Translations under genes and position numbers: made by a program
Notes under the pieces: generated by a model
What the model was told of the DNA's origin: nothing
Seen by the model: only the letters and a program-made list of their open reading frames with translations
Database searches by the model: none
Shown: positions 13,401 to 26,096 of the stretch, piece after piece
How the letters are laid out: the number at the start of each line of letters is the position of its first letter
Position numbering within the stretch: position 1 is the first letter of the stretch
Assembly (NCBI GenBank): GCA_009760855.2
Contig: WPIO01000008.1
Span: forward strand, 6,707,501 to 6,771,500
DNA: 64,000 nt
From: Cristatella mucedo
Taxonomy: Eukaryota > Bryozoa > Phylactolaemata > Cristatellidae
Reading direction: 5' to 3'

Positions 13401-15588
13401 TTAATCCAGCAATTGACAACATCTACTCCAAATGCTTTTGCATACTCTATCTCTATCACACATTTGTCATACATGCATTCACACCAATGGTACGCCAGTG
13501 GGATTTGTAGGGAGCTATTCTACCACCTCAGGGCAGCTGGCACCCCAGGGAAAAATCCTTGCAAGGTCTGTCAAGGACTCTCACAGCTCAAGAATATTGA
13601 CCGAAGAAAAGTCAAACCATAGACAGGCTATTTTTGGGCATGCACCTCAGTTCGGTCCACGGGGCGGTCTGCCCTCCTTCTGTTGGTAGGCTGATGGGCA
13701 AAGGTTAACGCTCGAATGGCTCCAACCTTCCAGGGTGGGACAGCCTCTGCCGATGGTATTTGCAATATAGCAACGACAGCTACCGTGAGATCATCCAAAG
13801 CTACCCGAGTTTAGCACCTTGTTTACATTATTTAGTTAGCCCAAAGCATGAGCTGCAGGTGAGCCCCAGCAGCATTTCTGTTTGCCCCACGACGATGAGG
13901 TTTGCCTGCCAACGTTTGCACAGTGTGCTCTGGTAATCTTTCACTTACTGATCGTAGACTGGATAGTTATCGGCGTCAATGCTGAAAAGCATTGTTTGCC
14001 CATACTCGAGGCACACGGTTGGATTGAGAATGCCACTGAATGTGGAGCCGTTCACACTGGACAGCGCCAGTAGCGACCGGCGTCTACGCCCAACGCCGGC
14101 GCCGTAACTGATCGAGGACGAGCCTAAAAGGGCAACAGCAACGTCACAGGTGAGGCAAAGTTAAAATAAAAATGAAAAGGCGGAACGGCGCACTTCCCAG
14201 AGCCTGCACAATGTGTCTCAAGCATTGTAAATTCCGATGGCATTCTGCTTGCCGACCATCACAGCCGACCAGCAGCCAGATTGCAAAGAAAGCAAAATTG
14301 TGTACAACCAGACGTGACAGCTTTGGCATTCTCACCCGTGGTCAAGGATGCTACAGTCGAGCTGACGCCGACCATATTACGCCGGAGCAACTGTTCACAC
14401 TCGGTGGGGTCACCGTCGTAGACTCCAAGGAACCCAGATGAGCTCATCTCTATGAGGTTGACCGCCGAGCGGCTAGCAGTCTGCCCACTGCACTGGCTCA
14501 GTGCATCGCCAGCGTTGAGGACTTTCGTCAGAGATGACAGGGGAAGACTCATCTGTAACACACAGCAGGCAGTGTACAGGAAACACGACATTATAAACAG
14601 TGCTTAGCCGTCAGTTACAATGTTCAACACAGAAACCTACAAGCTGTGGAATCTGTCTATGTTCTTCACCGAGAGCCTGATATTCGTTATGCCAGCTTAA
14701 CTTGGCTAGCAATAGAGTACTCAAGCATCATGTGTTTAAGAAACCGAATAGAGACCATTAAAATAAGTCGTGAAGCTCACCTTGCTTCTGCCAAGTTAGC
14801 AGGGCACTAATGGGTGGCGATGCTACAAGCACTGCAATGATCAAGCACTGATGATGGGTATTCCACGGAAGAGGAAAGAATACAAGACAGACGCTCTCTA
14901 TCCTTGCAAATACCCACCACTACTGCGTCCGACTTGTTAGAGACTTGGACGTACGGCTCATAGGGAACTGTCCCCGTGCTGGGGCACTGGAGTGCAATGC
15001 GGTACTGCTGAGCAGCACGGCACTGCTGGTCGCAGACGGTCTGTAGGTCGTCCACGTTGCACTTACATAGTGCAAGCAGTTGGTCGTAGCCCACGTAGGC
15101 ACCAGGCTCACACACCTGCCCAATGAGAATGGCTGCAGCTGCAGCTGCTGGCAACAAGTGCACGAGGGGAGCTACATGCAAATGCCTGTGGTGAAAATGG
15201 CAGATCGGCAAACAAGCATGTTTAAAAAGTCTAATTACAAATGACCTAGCTTAGCTATGTAACCACTGGCTTAGAGATGCATCATCATAATATTAACTTG
15301 CCCTGTCTTTCTTTCTCAATCTTACTTACGCATAAACTCTTTCCGTCATTCACTCTCTTACTCTCACCATCTTGCTCAATGAATCTCACTCACTCCTCTT
15401 CTTCTTTTCTCTCTCTCTCTCTCCATCCTCTTTACTCTGTCACATTCACTCTCACTCTCCCTCATTCATTTACTCTCTCATTCCCTCTATCACTCACATA
15501 AACACAGTCGTTATATGTTTATTTTTCTTTCCCTCCCAAACGCACGTGCACACAGACATGCCTCTTATTATCTTTCTTTCTCTCTATC

Positions 15589-15663
<75 letters not shown>

Positions 15664-15738
15664 TCTCCCTGTTTCTTTCTCTGTGTCTTTCTCTGTTTCT
15701 CTCTCGGTGTCTCTGTCTCCCTGTTTTTTTTCTATTTT

Positions 15739-15772
<34 letters not shown>

Positions 15773-18700
15773 AACAGACAATGGCGCTGCTAGCCCTCGT
15801 CCAAAAAAGGTGGAAGCAGAATGAGGTTGTGTGGGCATGTGTGGGAATGTGTGGGAATATACATCGTTCTGGCAGTAGCTTTGCCATCCTTGAGCGTCCA
15901 GGCACTTGCCATTCTGAGCTCGCGTCTGGCCGGTTGTGCACAGGTCGTAGACGTTCTTGACACAGTCACTGCTCCTGTCCGAGTCATACGCATAGCCAAC
16001 AGAGCATGGGCATCTTTTGTCGCTGGGCTGTAAGTATAACAGACGGCAATTCCAGAAGCTGTGACTTGGTTTACCCTACCTAAACATAAGATGGTTGCTG
16101 GATAAGGGAAGCTACTCCTGACTAATGACTCGGTGTTATCAGCTTATGCCTCCAAATTTTGGATACCGAAACTAGCATCTGCCACGATGGCTCAGGCAAA
16201 ATATATGCTTCCTTCATCCACTGGCAAGCAAGGCTACTATCTTTTCTCGACATCGAAGCCTGTGCTGCTGGATCTGCTACCCCATTGTCTGCATAGGAGA
16301 AAGACGGCTGCAGCACGGGTTAAATAACTATAGATAACTGTTAGGCAAGTGTGGCAGCTAGGCTGACAAGCTTAAACACCGTTTAAATCGCCATGCTAGT
16401 TTGGCCCAGTGGTTAAGGTGCCTATAACGATCGAGATCAAGGTGAATGCATTTGATGATCGAGGTCGTGGGCTCGAGCCCTGTTGCACATGTGAAGTGCC
16501 CTAATAGAGATCCCTCGGAGGTAGTTCCTTTACAAAAGCAAAGGCTTTGTAAAGCATCGGCTTACTATCCACAATTGAAAAAAATCAATCATGCCTCCAA
16601 ATCTTCATGAACATACCTCGGCATGAGCCTTCTCCTTATTATCATTTTTGCTACCATTATCCCTTTACTAAAACTATTATAACTTTATTATTATGCGCAA
16701 GTGCAGCTGTGCATCCAGCAACAAAGATGCCAACCGATATGTGGCTGACAAGATTGGAAAGTCAAATTACACGGCATAGCCAGAGCTAGGCCGGGCCTAG
16801 GCTGCTAATATGCCTAGGCCTAGGGTCTAGTCCCCTAAATTTGCCAATGCCAGGCTGGTAGGCCTAGGGTAGGTTTCACAAATTACTGAAATCCACTATA
16901 ATTGGGCTAAAATCGACAAAACATTGGCGTTGACGAGCTAACATTTTGGGCGGATATTGTAGTATACCCTCTATTTGATTTATTCACCAAATTTCAGGTC
17001 ATTGTGTTTGCCTGCACTTATGTTAATGAGCAGCAACAAAGTAGGCCTATACCGAAATCTGTCACCCCACATTAGTTCGCATCAAATCCACCTCAAATCA
17101 GCTTCGGAAAGCTCCAAAAAGTCTGGAACATCAAACTATGCTACATGTAAATGTGATCAGATAGTTTCACGTGATTCTGCTCGTGCATTCTCACAAAGTT
17201 CGCTTAAATAAGATTGCAGTAGCCCAGGCCAATACCGAAATCCAACGAGGTCATGGCAGCCGGCAAGCTGCCCCCAGCCTAATTGTCTGTCGCTCTATGG
17301 TATGATGGCACGTACAACACGTCCGGCGAATTCAACGGCCTGCATGAACTAGCTTGCTGCGGAAGATCGCCAAATGCCATTTACGTCCACTGTTAGACAA
17401 ATTGCCTGAACTTGGTGATTGTCAAAACAGCCAAGTCAGTCTCATTGGTCAAGGCTTGTTGTGCCAAGGTTCAGTCCCTGTCCGCACTGATCGACTCAAC
17501 GGCCAAGCGCCAGTATCTTTTCACCTAAACCCTCGTGCAAAACTCAATGTAATGGCAGGCAAGTAGAGAGACGATGATGCTGAGAATGAGCCCTCTGATT
17601 GCGGAGCACCGGTCGAGACGCCATCTAAACCCTCTCGCAACACAAAGCTGCTGAACCACAGGCCACCTTCTCAATTGCTGAAGCTGATCTGGCAGACAAT
17701 GTGGTCGTGTCAAGTGTATGTGATGATGATGTGATGATGTACCTCCATCTGTAACTTCACAAAGTCATAAAGACTATGTGGGTGTTACGGAAGGTGAGTT
17801 TTGTATAGCTCACTCACAGCCTAAGCGGCTTTCAGTACGCATTCGGTAGCCAATAGACTTTGTCTCACACAACAACGAGAAAGTGAGAAGCATAGCAGAG
17901 TCACGAGAGCAGTTGAGGTAGTGAGTAGCATGGAAGTAACAGTTCAGGACCGCTGAAAAGGATGAGCCATAGTCGGCAGCCGGAGAGTAGTTGTCGTTGC
18001 CTATGAATTGTGGAAGCAAGATCCACAGTCTAGCACCTGCACAGCTAAAGCTTCTGTCGCCAATGGACTTGGGGCGGATGGAATGGAACAGCTAATTTAT
18101 TGTCCACACGGGACCTGAGGGCACGAACAGGCTGAAACTGGTGCAGCAGTTCAGCTAGGTATGAAGAAGCCAAGCCATGGTGAGCGGTGTGGGTCAGCGT
18201 AAGAACTTTGCTCTGTATCCGTTGCTCAACCGGCATCCATCCTAGCTCTTTTAGTAAAGAAGACACGTGCTCAAACCTATAGGATTTAAAGACTAGCCTT
18301 GTAGCCATGTTCATAGTCAGCTGCAGTGGCCTAGTTGCTTTCTTTCCAAATAATCTAAAATATCTACTATAATCAAGCCGAGACAGAACTAAGGAGCTAG
18401 TTAAATGTTTTACAAGTCACTGTGGAAGACAGCTCCTAATCTTACATAGGGATAATAATAAAAATAATAATAATGCACTTGATAAAGCGCCCTCAGAGAA
18501 CTTAATCTCTCACTAGGCGCTTTACATTTGCTGCAAAGGGAAATGTAATTGAATGGTGGGGGATCAGACGGGATGGCTAGCTGTATAAGCAGTCTTCTGA
18601 ATGAAGCTTTCCAAATTAAGGCAGCTGTCAAAAACGTCATCTAAATTTCGAGCACGTGGTGATGGTCGCACAAGAGCATCACCCATCACCCTGTTTAGTT

Positions 18701-21420
18701 CCACTTGCTATAGCCACTGACCAAGGTGCACCATGGTGCGACCAACCAGGTCTGAGACCAGTGACTTTATCTACAAACAAACCTGGAACGTTCGCCCACC
18801 GGCAATGCAGGTGCAGGTGGTGCTTCCGGTTGCTGACTGAGTTGCTTCGCCTCCGCAAGAGAAGCAGCTGGTCTGTCCATCCTGGTTGTTGAAGTAATCG
18901 ACAGGGCATGCTTCGCATCCTGCGATGCTCTCTGCAAGGTGTAGCAGGTAAGCAGCATGACCGGTTAAAATTCAGCGGCGGCACCATACGGCAGAATGTC
19001 AGAAAAAGCAAGGCTGCTTTGCAGAGGGGCCGTGCAGCCGAGGCCTTGCTGAAGATTGTACCGAACCCGATGTACAGGGGTGACAGCATGCTTGCACACT
19101 ATATAGGATGACAATCATGCTCACAATGCCACGGCGGAGTCCACGATATGGAGCCATGTATGCAGCCATCGACAGCTTTTCAGTGCAGGAGTGAGGTGCT
19201 GACCCAACTGCAGATTGAGTTATAACCCCGACCCTTCCCCCTTGCTGAGCAATCAGACACCTTTTACACCGTTCGGCATCCTCCCAGCAAAGCATGGCGC
19301 TGGTGATGCTGGCACTGCTGCCACCACCACGATTGCTGATGCCATTCCGGCAGCAGCACATTTTCAGCTCACCTTGGCTCTCCAGCCAGTTGTAGGTTCC
19401 TGCAGGGCATGGAGTCGGCGACGAGCTGTTAACCGGACAGTAGTATCCTGGTGGACATGGGTATGAGTTGGTTGTGGTCACTCCGTAGTCAATGCTCGAA
19501 TTGCTCATCGGCAGATCGGTGGTCGAGCCAAGAGGGCAGACAACGCCGGCACGGCAAGGCAAGCAAGTCTGGCGAAGCGGGTCACTGCCATATGTTCCCG
19601 GTGGGCAGGGCTCGCATGTGTTCTCGAAAGTGTCGTTTCGCGAACCATCTTTTACCCGATATCCAAGTGGGCACGGCACCCACGTTATGGCGCCTGGTCA
19701 GAAATGCCAACGGTAGCAATAGCGTAGCAGCAGCAAGCGTTTGCTAGCAGCTGCTAGCAGGCTGCTTGGAGCGAGAAGCAAACATATTCATGGCAAAACA
19801 TGCACACGCCGGCTAGGTGACGTACTGTTGGACACTCACCAAAAGCCTTTGGCCGCAGTGCTACACTCACTTCAGACATAAGAAATGATTTCAACTTGCA
19901 TGGTTCCTAAACAGCCCAAACCGAAGTGGAATCTACTCTGCTAAGGCTCACTAACAGCTCCAATAAGCAGCAAAGCCAACATTACCCAAAGAGGTAACAG
20001 CAGAGCTATTTTTCCTAAGTGATCGGCAACCAAACGAAGAGTAGTAAGTGTGTGACGCTGGTCATAGGAAAGGTTCTAGTAGGCCGAATTTATAGCAGAA
20101 CCTTGCATAACCGTTTGCAGTTCGGGCTGCGAGCACCACAAAGCACAAAGGCAGCATCTCTATGATGTCGGTTGCCATGATCGTTCAGCTTGGCACACCG
20201 GCTTCTATCCATCGGCTATGCAGGAACATCTGCTATACAGAAGTCTCTCCTGTAGGCATCACAGCATGTGATTGACTGGCACGGCTGGGCTTCCCTGTCT
20301 GAGCTTGGCAAGGTCACTGGCCAATGGCACAGTCAGAACTAAGAGCAGCTAAACATTTACCTTGCACTGCTAGACCCTGCCAAGCCAGATGGGTCTTCCC
20401 TAATCCCGGTGGTAAGAGATGCAAAGAGAGTGAAGCAGCTACAAAAGATTCTGCACTGCAATGCCTGCCCAGCCAGAATGGCCTGGCTGCATGTTAGCTT
20501 TCTTAGGTAACAGGGAGCCCTGGCAGATCGGCTATAATTGCAATATTACAGACCCGATTGATCTCCGTGGCTGGCATTAGAGGCAGGTTTGTACATCGTT
20601 TTCCGGTAGGGTTGCCATGAAGCTAAAGCCTGTGTGGCTTCTTGAATAAAAATGTTAGTGAGGCTTGACTAGAGGTCCGATTTACATAGTTCTAACCACC
20701 CATAAAATGGCATATCGTAACACGAGAGAGGAAGTGGTCTATTTTGTCGTCATCATGGGGTTGAACCTGTGACCTGGCTGCTGCACCGGAGGCTAAAGAG
20801 CTACAGGTCAATCATTTTGATGGTGATAGCTTGGCAACTAGTCTCGCCTTCAAACGTAGTGCTGATGAATACACTGTACTGCTCAAACCACATTGGAAGA
20901 AGTGGCTTTCACGGTCTGAATTACCTGCACCTGACGAGTTGCAGCCATAGGTGTTGTTTCCCGAACAATAGCTGCCCACAGGGCAGGGAATAGGTGATGC
21001 GGTTGCATTCGGGCAGTAGAACCCACCAGGGCATGGTAGTGCTATACGTGATCCTGGGCAATAGTAACCTGCAAGAATATCAGACAAATTAGTTAAATGG
21101 ACTCTGTACAAAGCAACAGTAAATCCGCTGCTCTATCAAACTGCACCCCAACAACGTTGCGACAAACAACCACTGCTAGCAGTATCAAGCAGAGGCAATC
21201 TAAACAAATTGCACTCTCATTTAAGAATATATTTCCCATAACACCACAATGCTGGCCAGATGGGCGAATTCAATCTAGACAAATTTGATTGCTTGAGAAG
21301 CAGACAGCCAACGCTTTCAGGATACTGCACATTCAATGGCAAAGCTCCATCAAATCATAGCCGTTATGGCCAACGGCAATAACTGAACTGGTTCTCTCAG
21401 CCTTAGATCTGAGCATTTCT

Positions 21421-21479
<59 letters not shown>

Positions 21480-24400
21480 GTCTCTCTCTCACTCTATCTG
21501 TCTGTCTGTCTCTCTTGCTGTGTGTGTGTGTGTGTGAGTCTCTCTCTGTCTCAGTCTCTGTCTGTCTCTGTCTATCTCTGTCTCTGTCTGGGTCTCTGTC
21601 ACTCTCTGTCTCTGTCTCTCCGTGTCTTCTGTCTCTCTGTGTCTTCTGTCTCTGTCTCGCTCTGCCTGTCTGTCTCTGTCTCTCCATGTCTCCATCTCTC
21701 TGTCTCTGTCTGCCTCTGTCTCTCTGTCGTTTCTCTCAGTCTCTGTCTGTCTCTTTGTCTCTATCCGTCTCTGTCTCTCTGTGTCTGTCTCTGTATGTTT
21801 GTCTGTGTGTCTGTCTCTGTGTGTCTGTGTCTGTCTGTGTCTGAGACAGACAGAGACAGACAGAGACAGACACAAGCACCCTTCCCGACATAACAGAAGG
21901 GAATATCTTAACCCTGGACAGCCAAGACCGGCGTGCCTTCATTTGCGATTAGCAATGTACCCAGGCTGGGTTCGGTTGGCTGGGACCGGACGGCTATAGT
22001 GAGGGTTAGGGTCACCGGCTAGACCGGGGTCGGACCTACGGCACGGCCGGATGTATGTGGTGACGTGAGGTCACCGGGGCTCTTGGGTACGGGAAGTTGG
22101 CCAAGTAAGTCGTGGCGTTGGAGGCTCCCGGTCTCGCCGAGTTATGCACCTGGATTCGTGCAGGCGTGCTCCGGCGATGCTGCCACGCACGCAAGGGAAC
22201 GAGTACCCAAGGCCCGAGCGGAGCTGGATAGCTCGCTCGTTGCTGACTTGTTTTTATTCTGCTTTCCCTATGTAGCGTGTTCGTGAACCCCCCCCCGTGT
22301 GTTGGCGTCTTTCGGTGGAAGCTTACGACTGTGGTAGTTGTCGACTTAGACTAGCCAGCAGTTACTCAGCCAGCCGGGTTTTGGACGGCGTACGCTCGTA
22401 CTGTTGGATTCGGAGTCGGTACAACGACAGGACTGCCGAAGCCGACTGACCCCAACTAACACGTTTGTTCGCGCTTGCTGCGTCGTCTTGCGCCCCGCGC
22501 GCCCCCCCCCCCCCCCCCGTAGTGTACTGTGTATAGGACCCTCCCTGTAGACTTGTTAAGTTGCTCTGTTGTTGTTGGTGCATTCGTTAATATAAAGAGG
22601 TTTAACCGGACGGCCGCTCGTCTTACCCTAGCTCGGCGGCATGGCGAGCGGCAGCATGGTAGGGTTTGGCAGGAATTAGCCTTTGACCCCTGGAACCCAG
22701 TTACAGCAAGAACAGCTGTGTGGTTTACTATCCTGAATGAAATGCGATGGATGGATAAAATGAATACAAATGATCACTCTCTAACAGCCGACATATCAGC
22801 CGGATTCAAGGCAGGCACTGGTTCAGAAGTCTCCATGCTTGGGTTGGGTTTACCTGCTTGGCAGAAGACCTCAACGCTGGAACCGTTCGGGCAATAAGAA
22901 CCAACCCGACACTGAATGCCACAGACGGATGGAGGACGAGATTCATTTGTAGATGGACATATGTAGCCACCAGGACACAGATGGCAATCCGATATGTTAG
23001 CAGCACCCGTCGAGTCCCTGCAAAAGGCAGCGTGAGAAGCTCATGACTCGGTCCTGCTTCTCCCAAACACTCCAATTGGCAGCCTGACACACGAAAACCT
23101 TTTCTTCCCTCCATGCACTAGGAAAATGTAAGCCAAGCTAAAGTCAATTCTATTTGCTACGACTTTGCAGACGCCAATGGAGGTATGCCGGCGGGCACTT
23201 CACAGCCTTCAGGGGGCAGCCGGAAAAGGTGTAGCAAGCTGACAGGTCGAGCTAATCACCTACCGATAGGTTCCCGAAGGGCACGGCAAAGGTGCCGAAG
23301 TGCCTTCGGGACAGTAGTAGCCTTCAGGGCAATGAGTCACCCTGTAATCAGCCATACCATCCTCCGAGCACCAGTATCCACCAGGGCACGGCCGACACCA
23401 GGTCTTGTCTGTCGCACCTGCCAGGCTGTTGTAGGTCGTATTCCAGCACGGCTGAGGCGGCAGTCCATAAGCACAGTAGTAGCCTTAAACGGTGCAGCAC
23501 CGCAACCTTGACTCAACAGGCCAGGCGGCAGCTCGCCAATATCACGGACTATATCACTGCTACTCATCTGTGCTCATTTCTCTTTTGAGCACTAGCGCTC
23601 GACATTATGACACCGGCTGGTGCTGCAGCAGCGGAAGTGAGGCCGCCTGCAGAGCGCTGCTGGTTGGGCGGTGGCAGTAGTGGCAGCGCACACCTGGGTA
23701 GCACGGCTGCGCCAGCGTCGTGTTCGCCAAGCAGATCTTGCCGGCGGGACAGTAATCACAGTCGCTGACGTTCGATGCTCCGATGCGGTCGATCACCTTG
23801 CCGGCGGGGCACACTTGCGGATGGACGGTTCCAAGTGGGCAGTAGTAGCCGTAGGGGCACGGCTGGCCAAACACGGTCGACCCGAGGCTTCCGGTCGTGT
23901 TGGTGGAGTTTGGCAAGGAGTTGCCAGACACGCACCAGTAGCCTGCTGCGCAGGGCCCGGCAATGACACCTCCGACGCAGTAGAAACCTGTTGCCGGTCG
24001 AGAAAGCATTCGACTAGGTACCACGGACGAGAGTGCGCCTGCATTGCAAAGCTTCGGGGTAGGGAGGGGTCAGGGCAGGGTCCGGAAAGACGTCGTCCAC
24101 AGCTCCTAATTAAGCCATCGCTACAGAGGAGAATGCACGGCCTTGGCGTACCTGTTGGACAAGGCGTGCAGTCAGCCGGGGCCGTCAGGTTGGTCACTGC
24201 TCCGTATAGTCCATCTGGACAGGACAGCACTGCAGCAGTGCCGCTGGGGCAGTAGCCGCCCAGGCCACAGCTTCCGGGTATGACGCTGCCACTCGGGCAA
24301 AGGCGACCAGCCGGGCATACCAGGCAGCTGGCCTGACCTGTCATGGGCTGGTAAGTACCTGAAAAAGCCGGACGTGCTTCGGGCTCCGCATGGCCTTGCA

Positions 24401-25804
24401 GCGACAGCAAGCGGAGCATCTGCGAAGGCCAACGACCCCGGCTCGAACCGGCAGAGACAAGTGCAAGGCGCTGCGCGGTGAGCTACCGAGCGCGTAGCCG
24501 TGGCATCGGCGGTGACTCACCTGGTGGGCACGGCTGCGGAGTGGCGTATCCAGTGCCACAGTAGTGACCAGCGGTGCACTCGAGGTCAGCTGGCACAGGA
24601 GACGCAGACGAAGCGTTGGCCGGACAATAGTAGCCAGGCGAGCAGGGACCGGTGGCCGTCGACAGCCCGGGTGCATTGCAGTAGTAGCCGGGTGTGCAAG
24701 GCTGACACCAGCTCGTGTTCATGCCACCTGGCGAAAGAAACGGGACATCGAAATTCCAGGATGATGCAGGAACACGAGAGCAATGACACCACATTCTCGA
24801 ATGTGCTTTAATCTGGGGTGGAGTGGAGTGGGGTCCAGCAGGCTTCCGGCAGGGCAGCAGGCCTAGTGCAGGCAATTCGATGCAATTGGTTAGCAATCGT
24901 AAGATGCAATGAGATCAAGTCCTCGAGGTGATTAAAAGAAACAAAAGAGAAAGCAGCAGATGAGCTCACCTTGTCTGCTGTTCAGTGTTCCTGCCGGGCA
25001 GGCTAGCGGTGTGGCAGTGCCCTCTGGGCAATAGTGCCCCACCGGACACGAGCTGTCGGCCGGATTTGGCACGGCTTTGCCCGATGTGCACAGGTAGCCG
25101 GCAAGGCATGGGCCAGTCCAATTGGAGGCACCCAGCAGGCCGCAGTAGCGGCCGGCTGGACAGCTGAGGCAGGCCTCGGCTTGGTCCCGCTGCCCTTGGT
25201 TTGGCCCGTACGTACCTAGTCAAGCAAGCACGGTAGGCAGCGCCAAGTTACGCAGCCCTAGCTAGCTGCAGGCAGGTTCGGCTGCGCTGCTTCCAGCCAT
25301 GCCTGCCGATGCCGCCGTGCCTACCCGCGGGGCACGGTGTTCCGCTGCCCGCCACGCTTCCCGTGCAGTAGTGGCCGACAGGGCATGGCAGACCAGAACT
25401 CATGCCAGCCTGAGGGCACGTGCTGCCGACCGGACACGGCAGGCATGTCGCCTGCTCCACTGCCGGTCCGTAGGTGCCCGGCAGGCAGGGCAGCGGCGCG
25501 GGCGTGCCCTCAGGGCAGTAGTGGCCGATGGGGCACGCGAAGCCCGTTATGTTGTCGGTCGGTGCTGCGCTGCTCGATCCGCCGATGCAGACGAACTTCT
25601 CGAAGCACGTTTTTGTAATGCCTGGAAACCACCCAGCGTTTAGTGGACAGGTTAGCACGAGCTGCCATAGCTGCTGCAGGGTTGGCCACTAAAACCTAAA
25701 GTAGTATTATGACAGACTGACTCTAGTTCGAGGCTTTATGTCTGCTTGTCACCCACCTCGGTGGCCGTCCATCAATCTTGTTTTTTCTCTTCCCCACTCT
25801 CTAA

Positions 25805-25837
<33 letters not shown>

Positions 25838-25874
25838 CTTTTACCTCTTGCTTTCGCTCCCTCTCCTGCTTCCT

Positions 25875-25910
<36 letters not shown>

Positions 25911-26063
25911 ACACTTATCGTCGATAAAACTCGAATAATATTGGACACTCTGCTTACTTAAATCTTGCAAAACCGACAAGACCATGAGGAGCATACACGC
26001 ACGATACAAATAAATGGCACACACCAGAGCGCCTCATCTGAAATATAGTTGATTGACTGGCTG

Positions 26064-26096
<33 letters not shown>

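Noticed and set aside
13010-13690. Overlapping plus-strand open frames in intron 43
   Set aside because: I considered a transposase remnant, but no catalytic motif or terminal repeat was visible.
21500-21875. Cys/Ser/Leu-rich and Arg/Glu/Thr-rich open frames
   Set aside because: Translation of CTGT/CTCT microsatellite in all frames.
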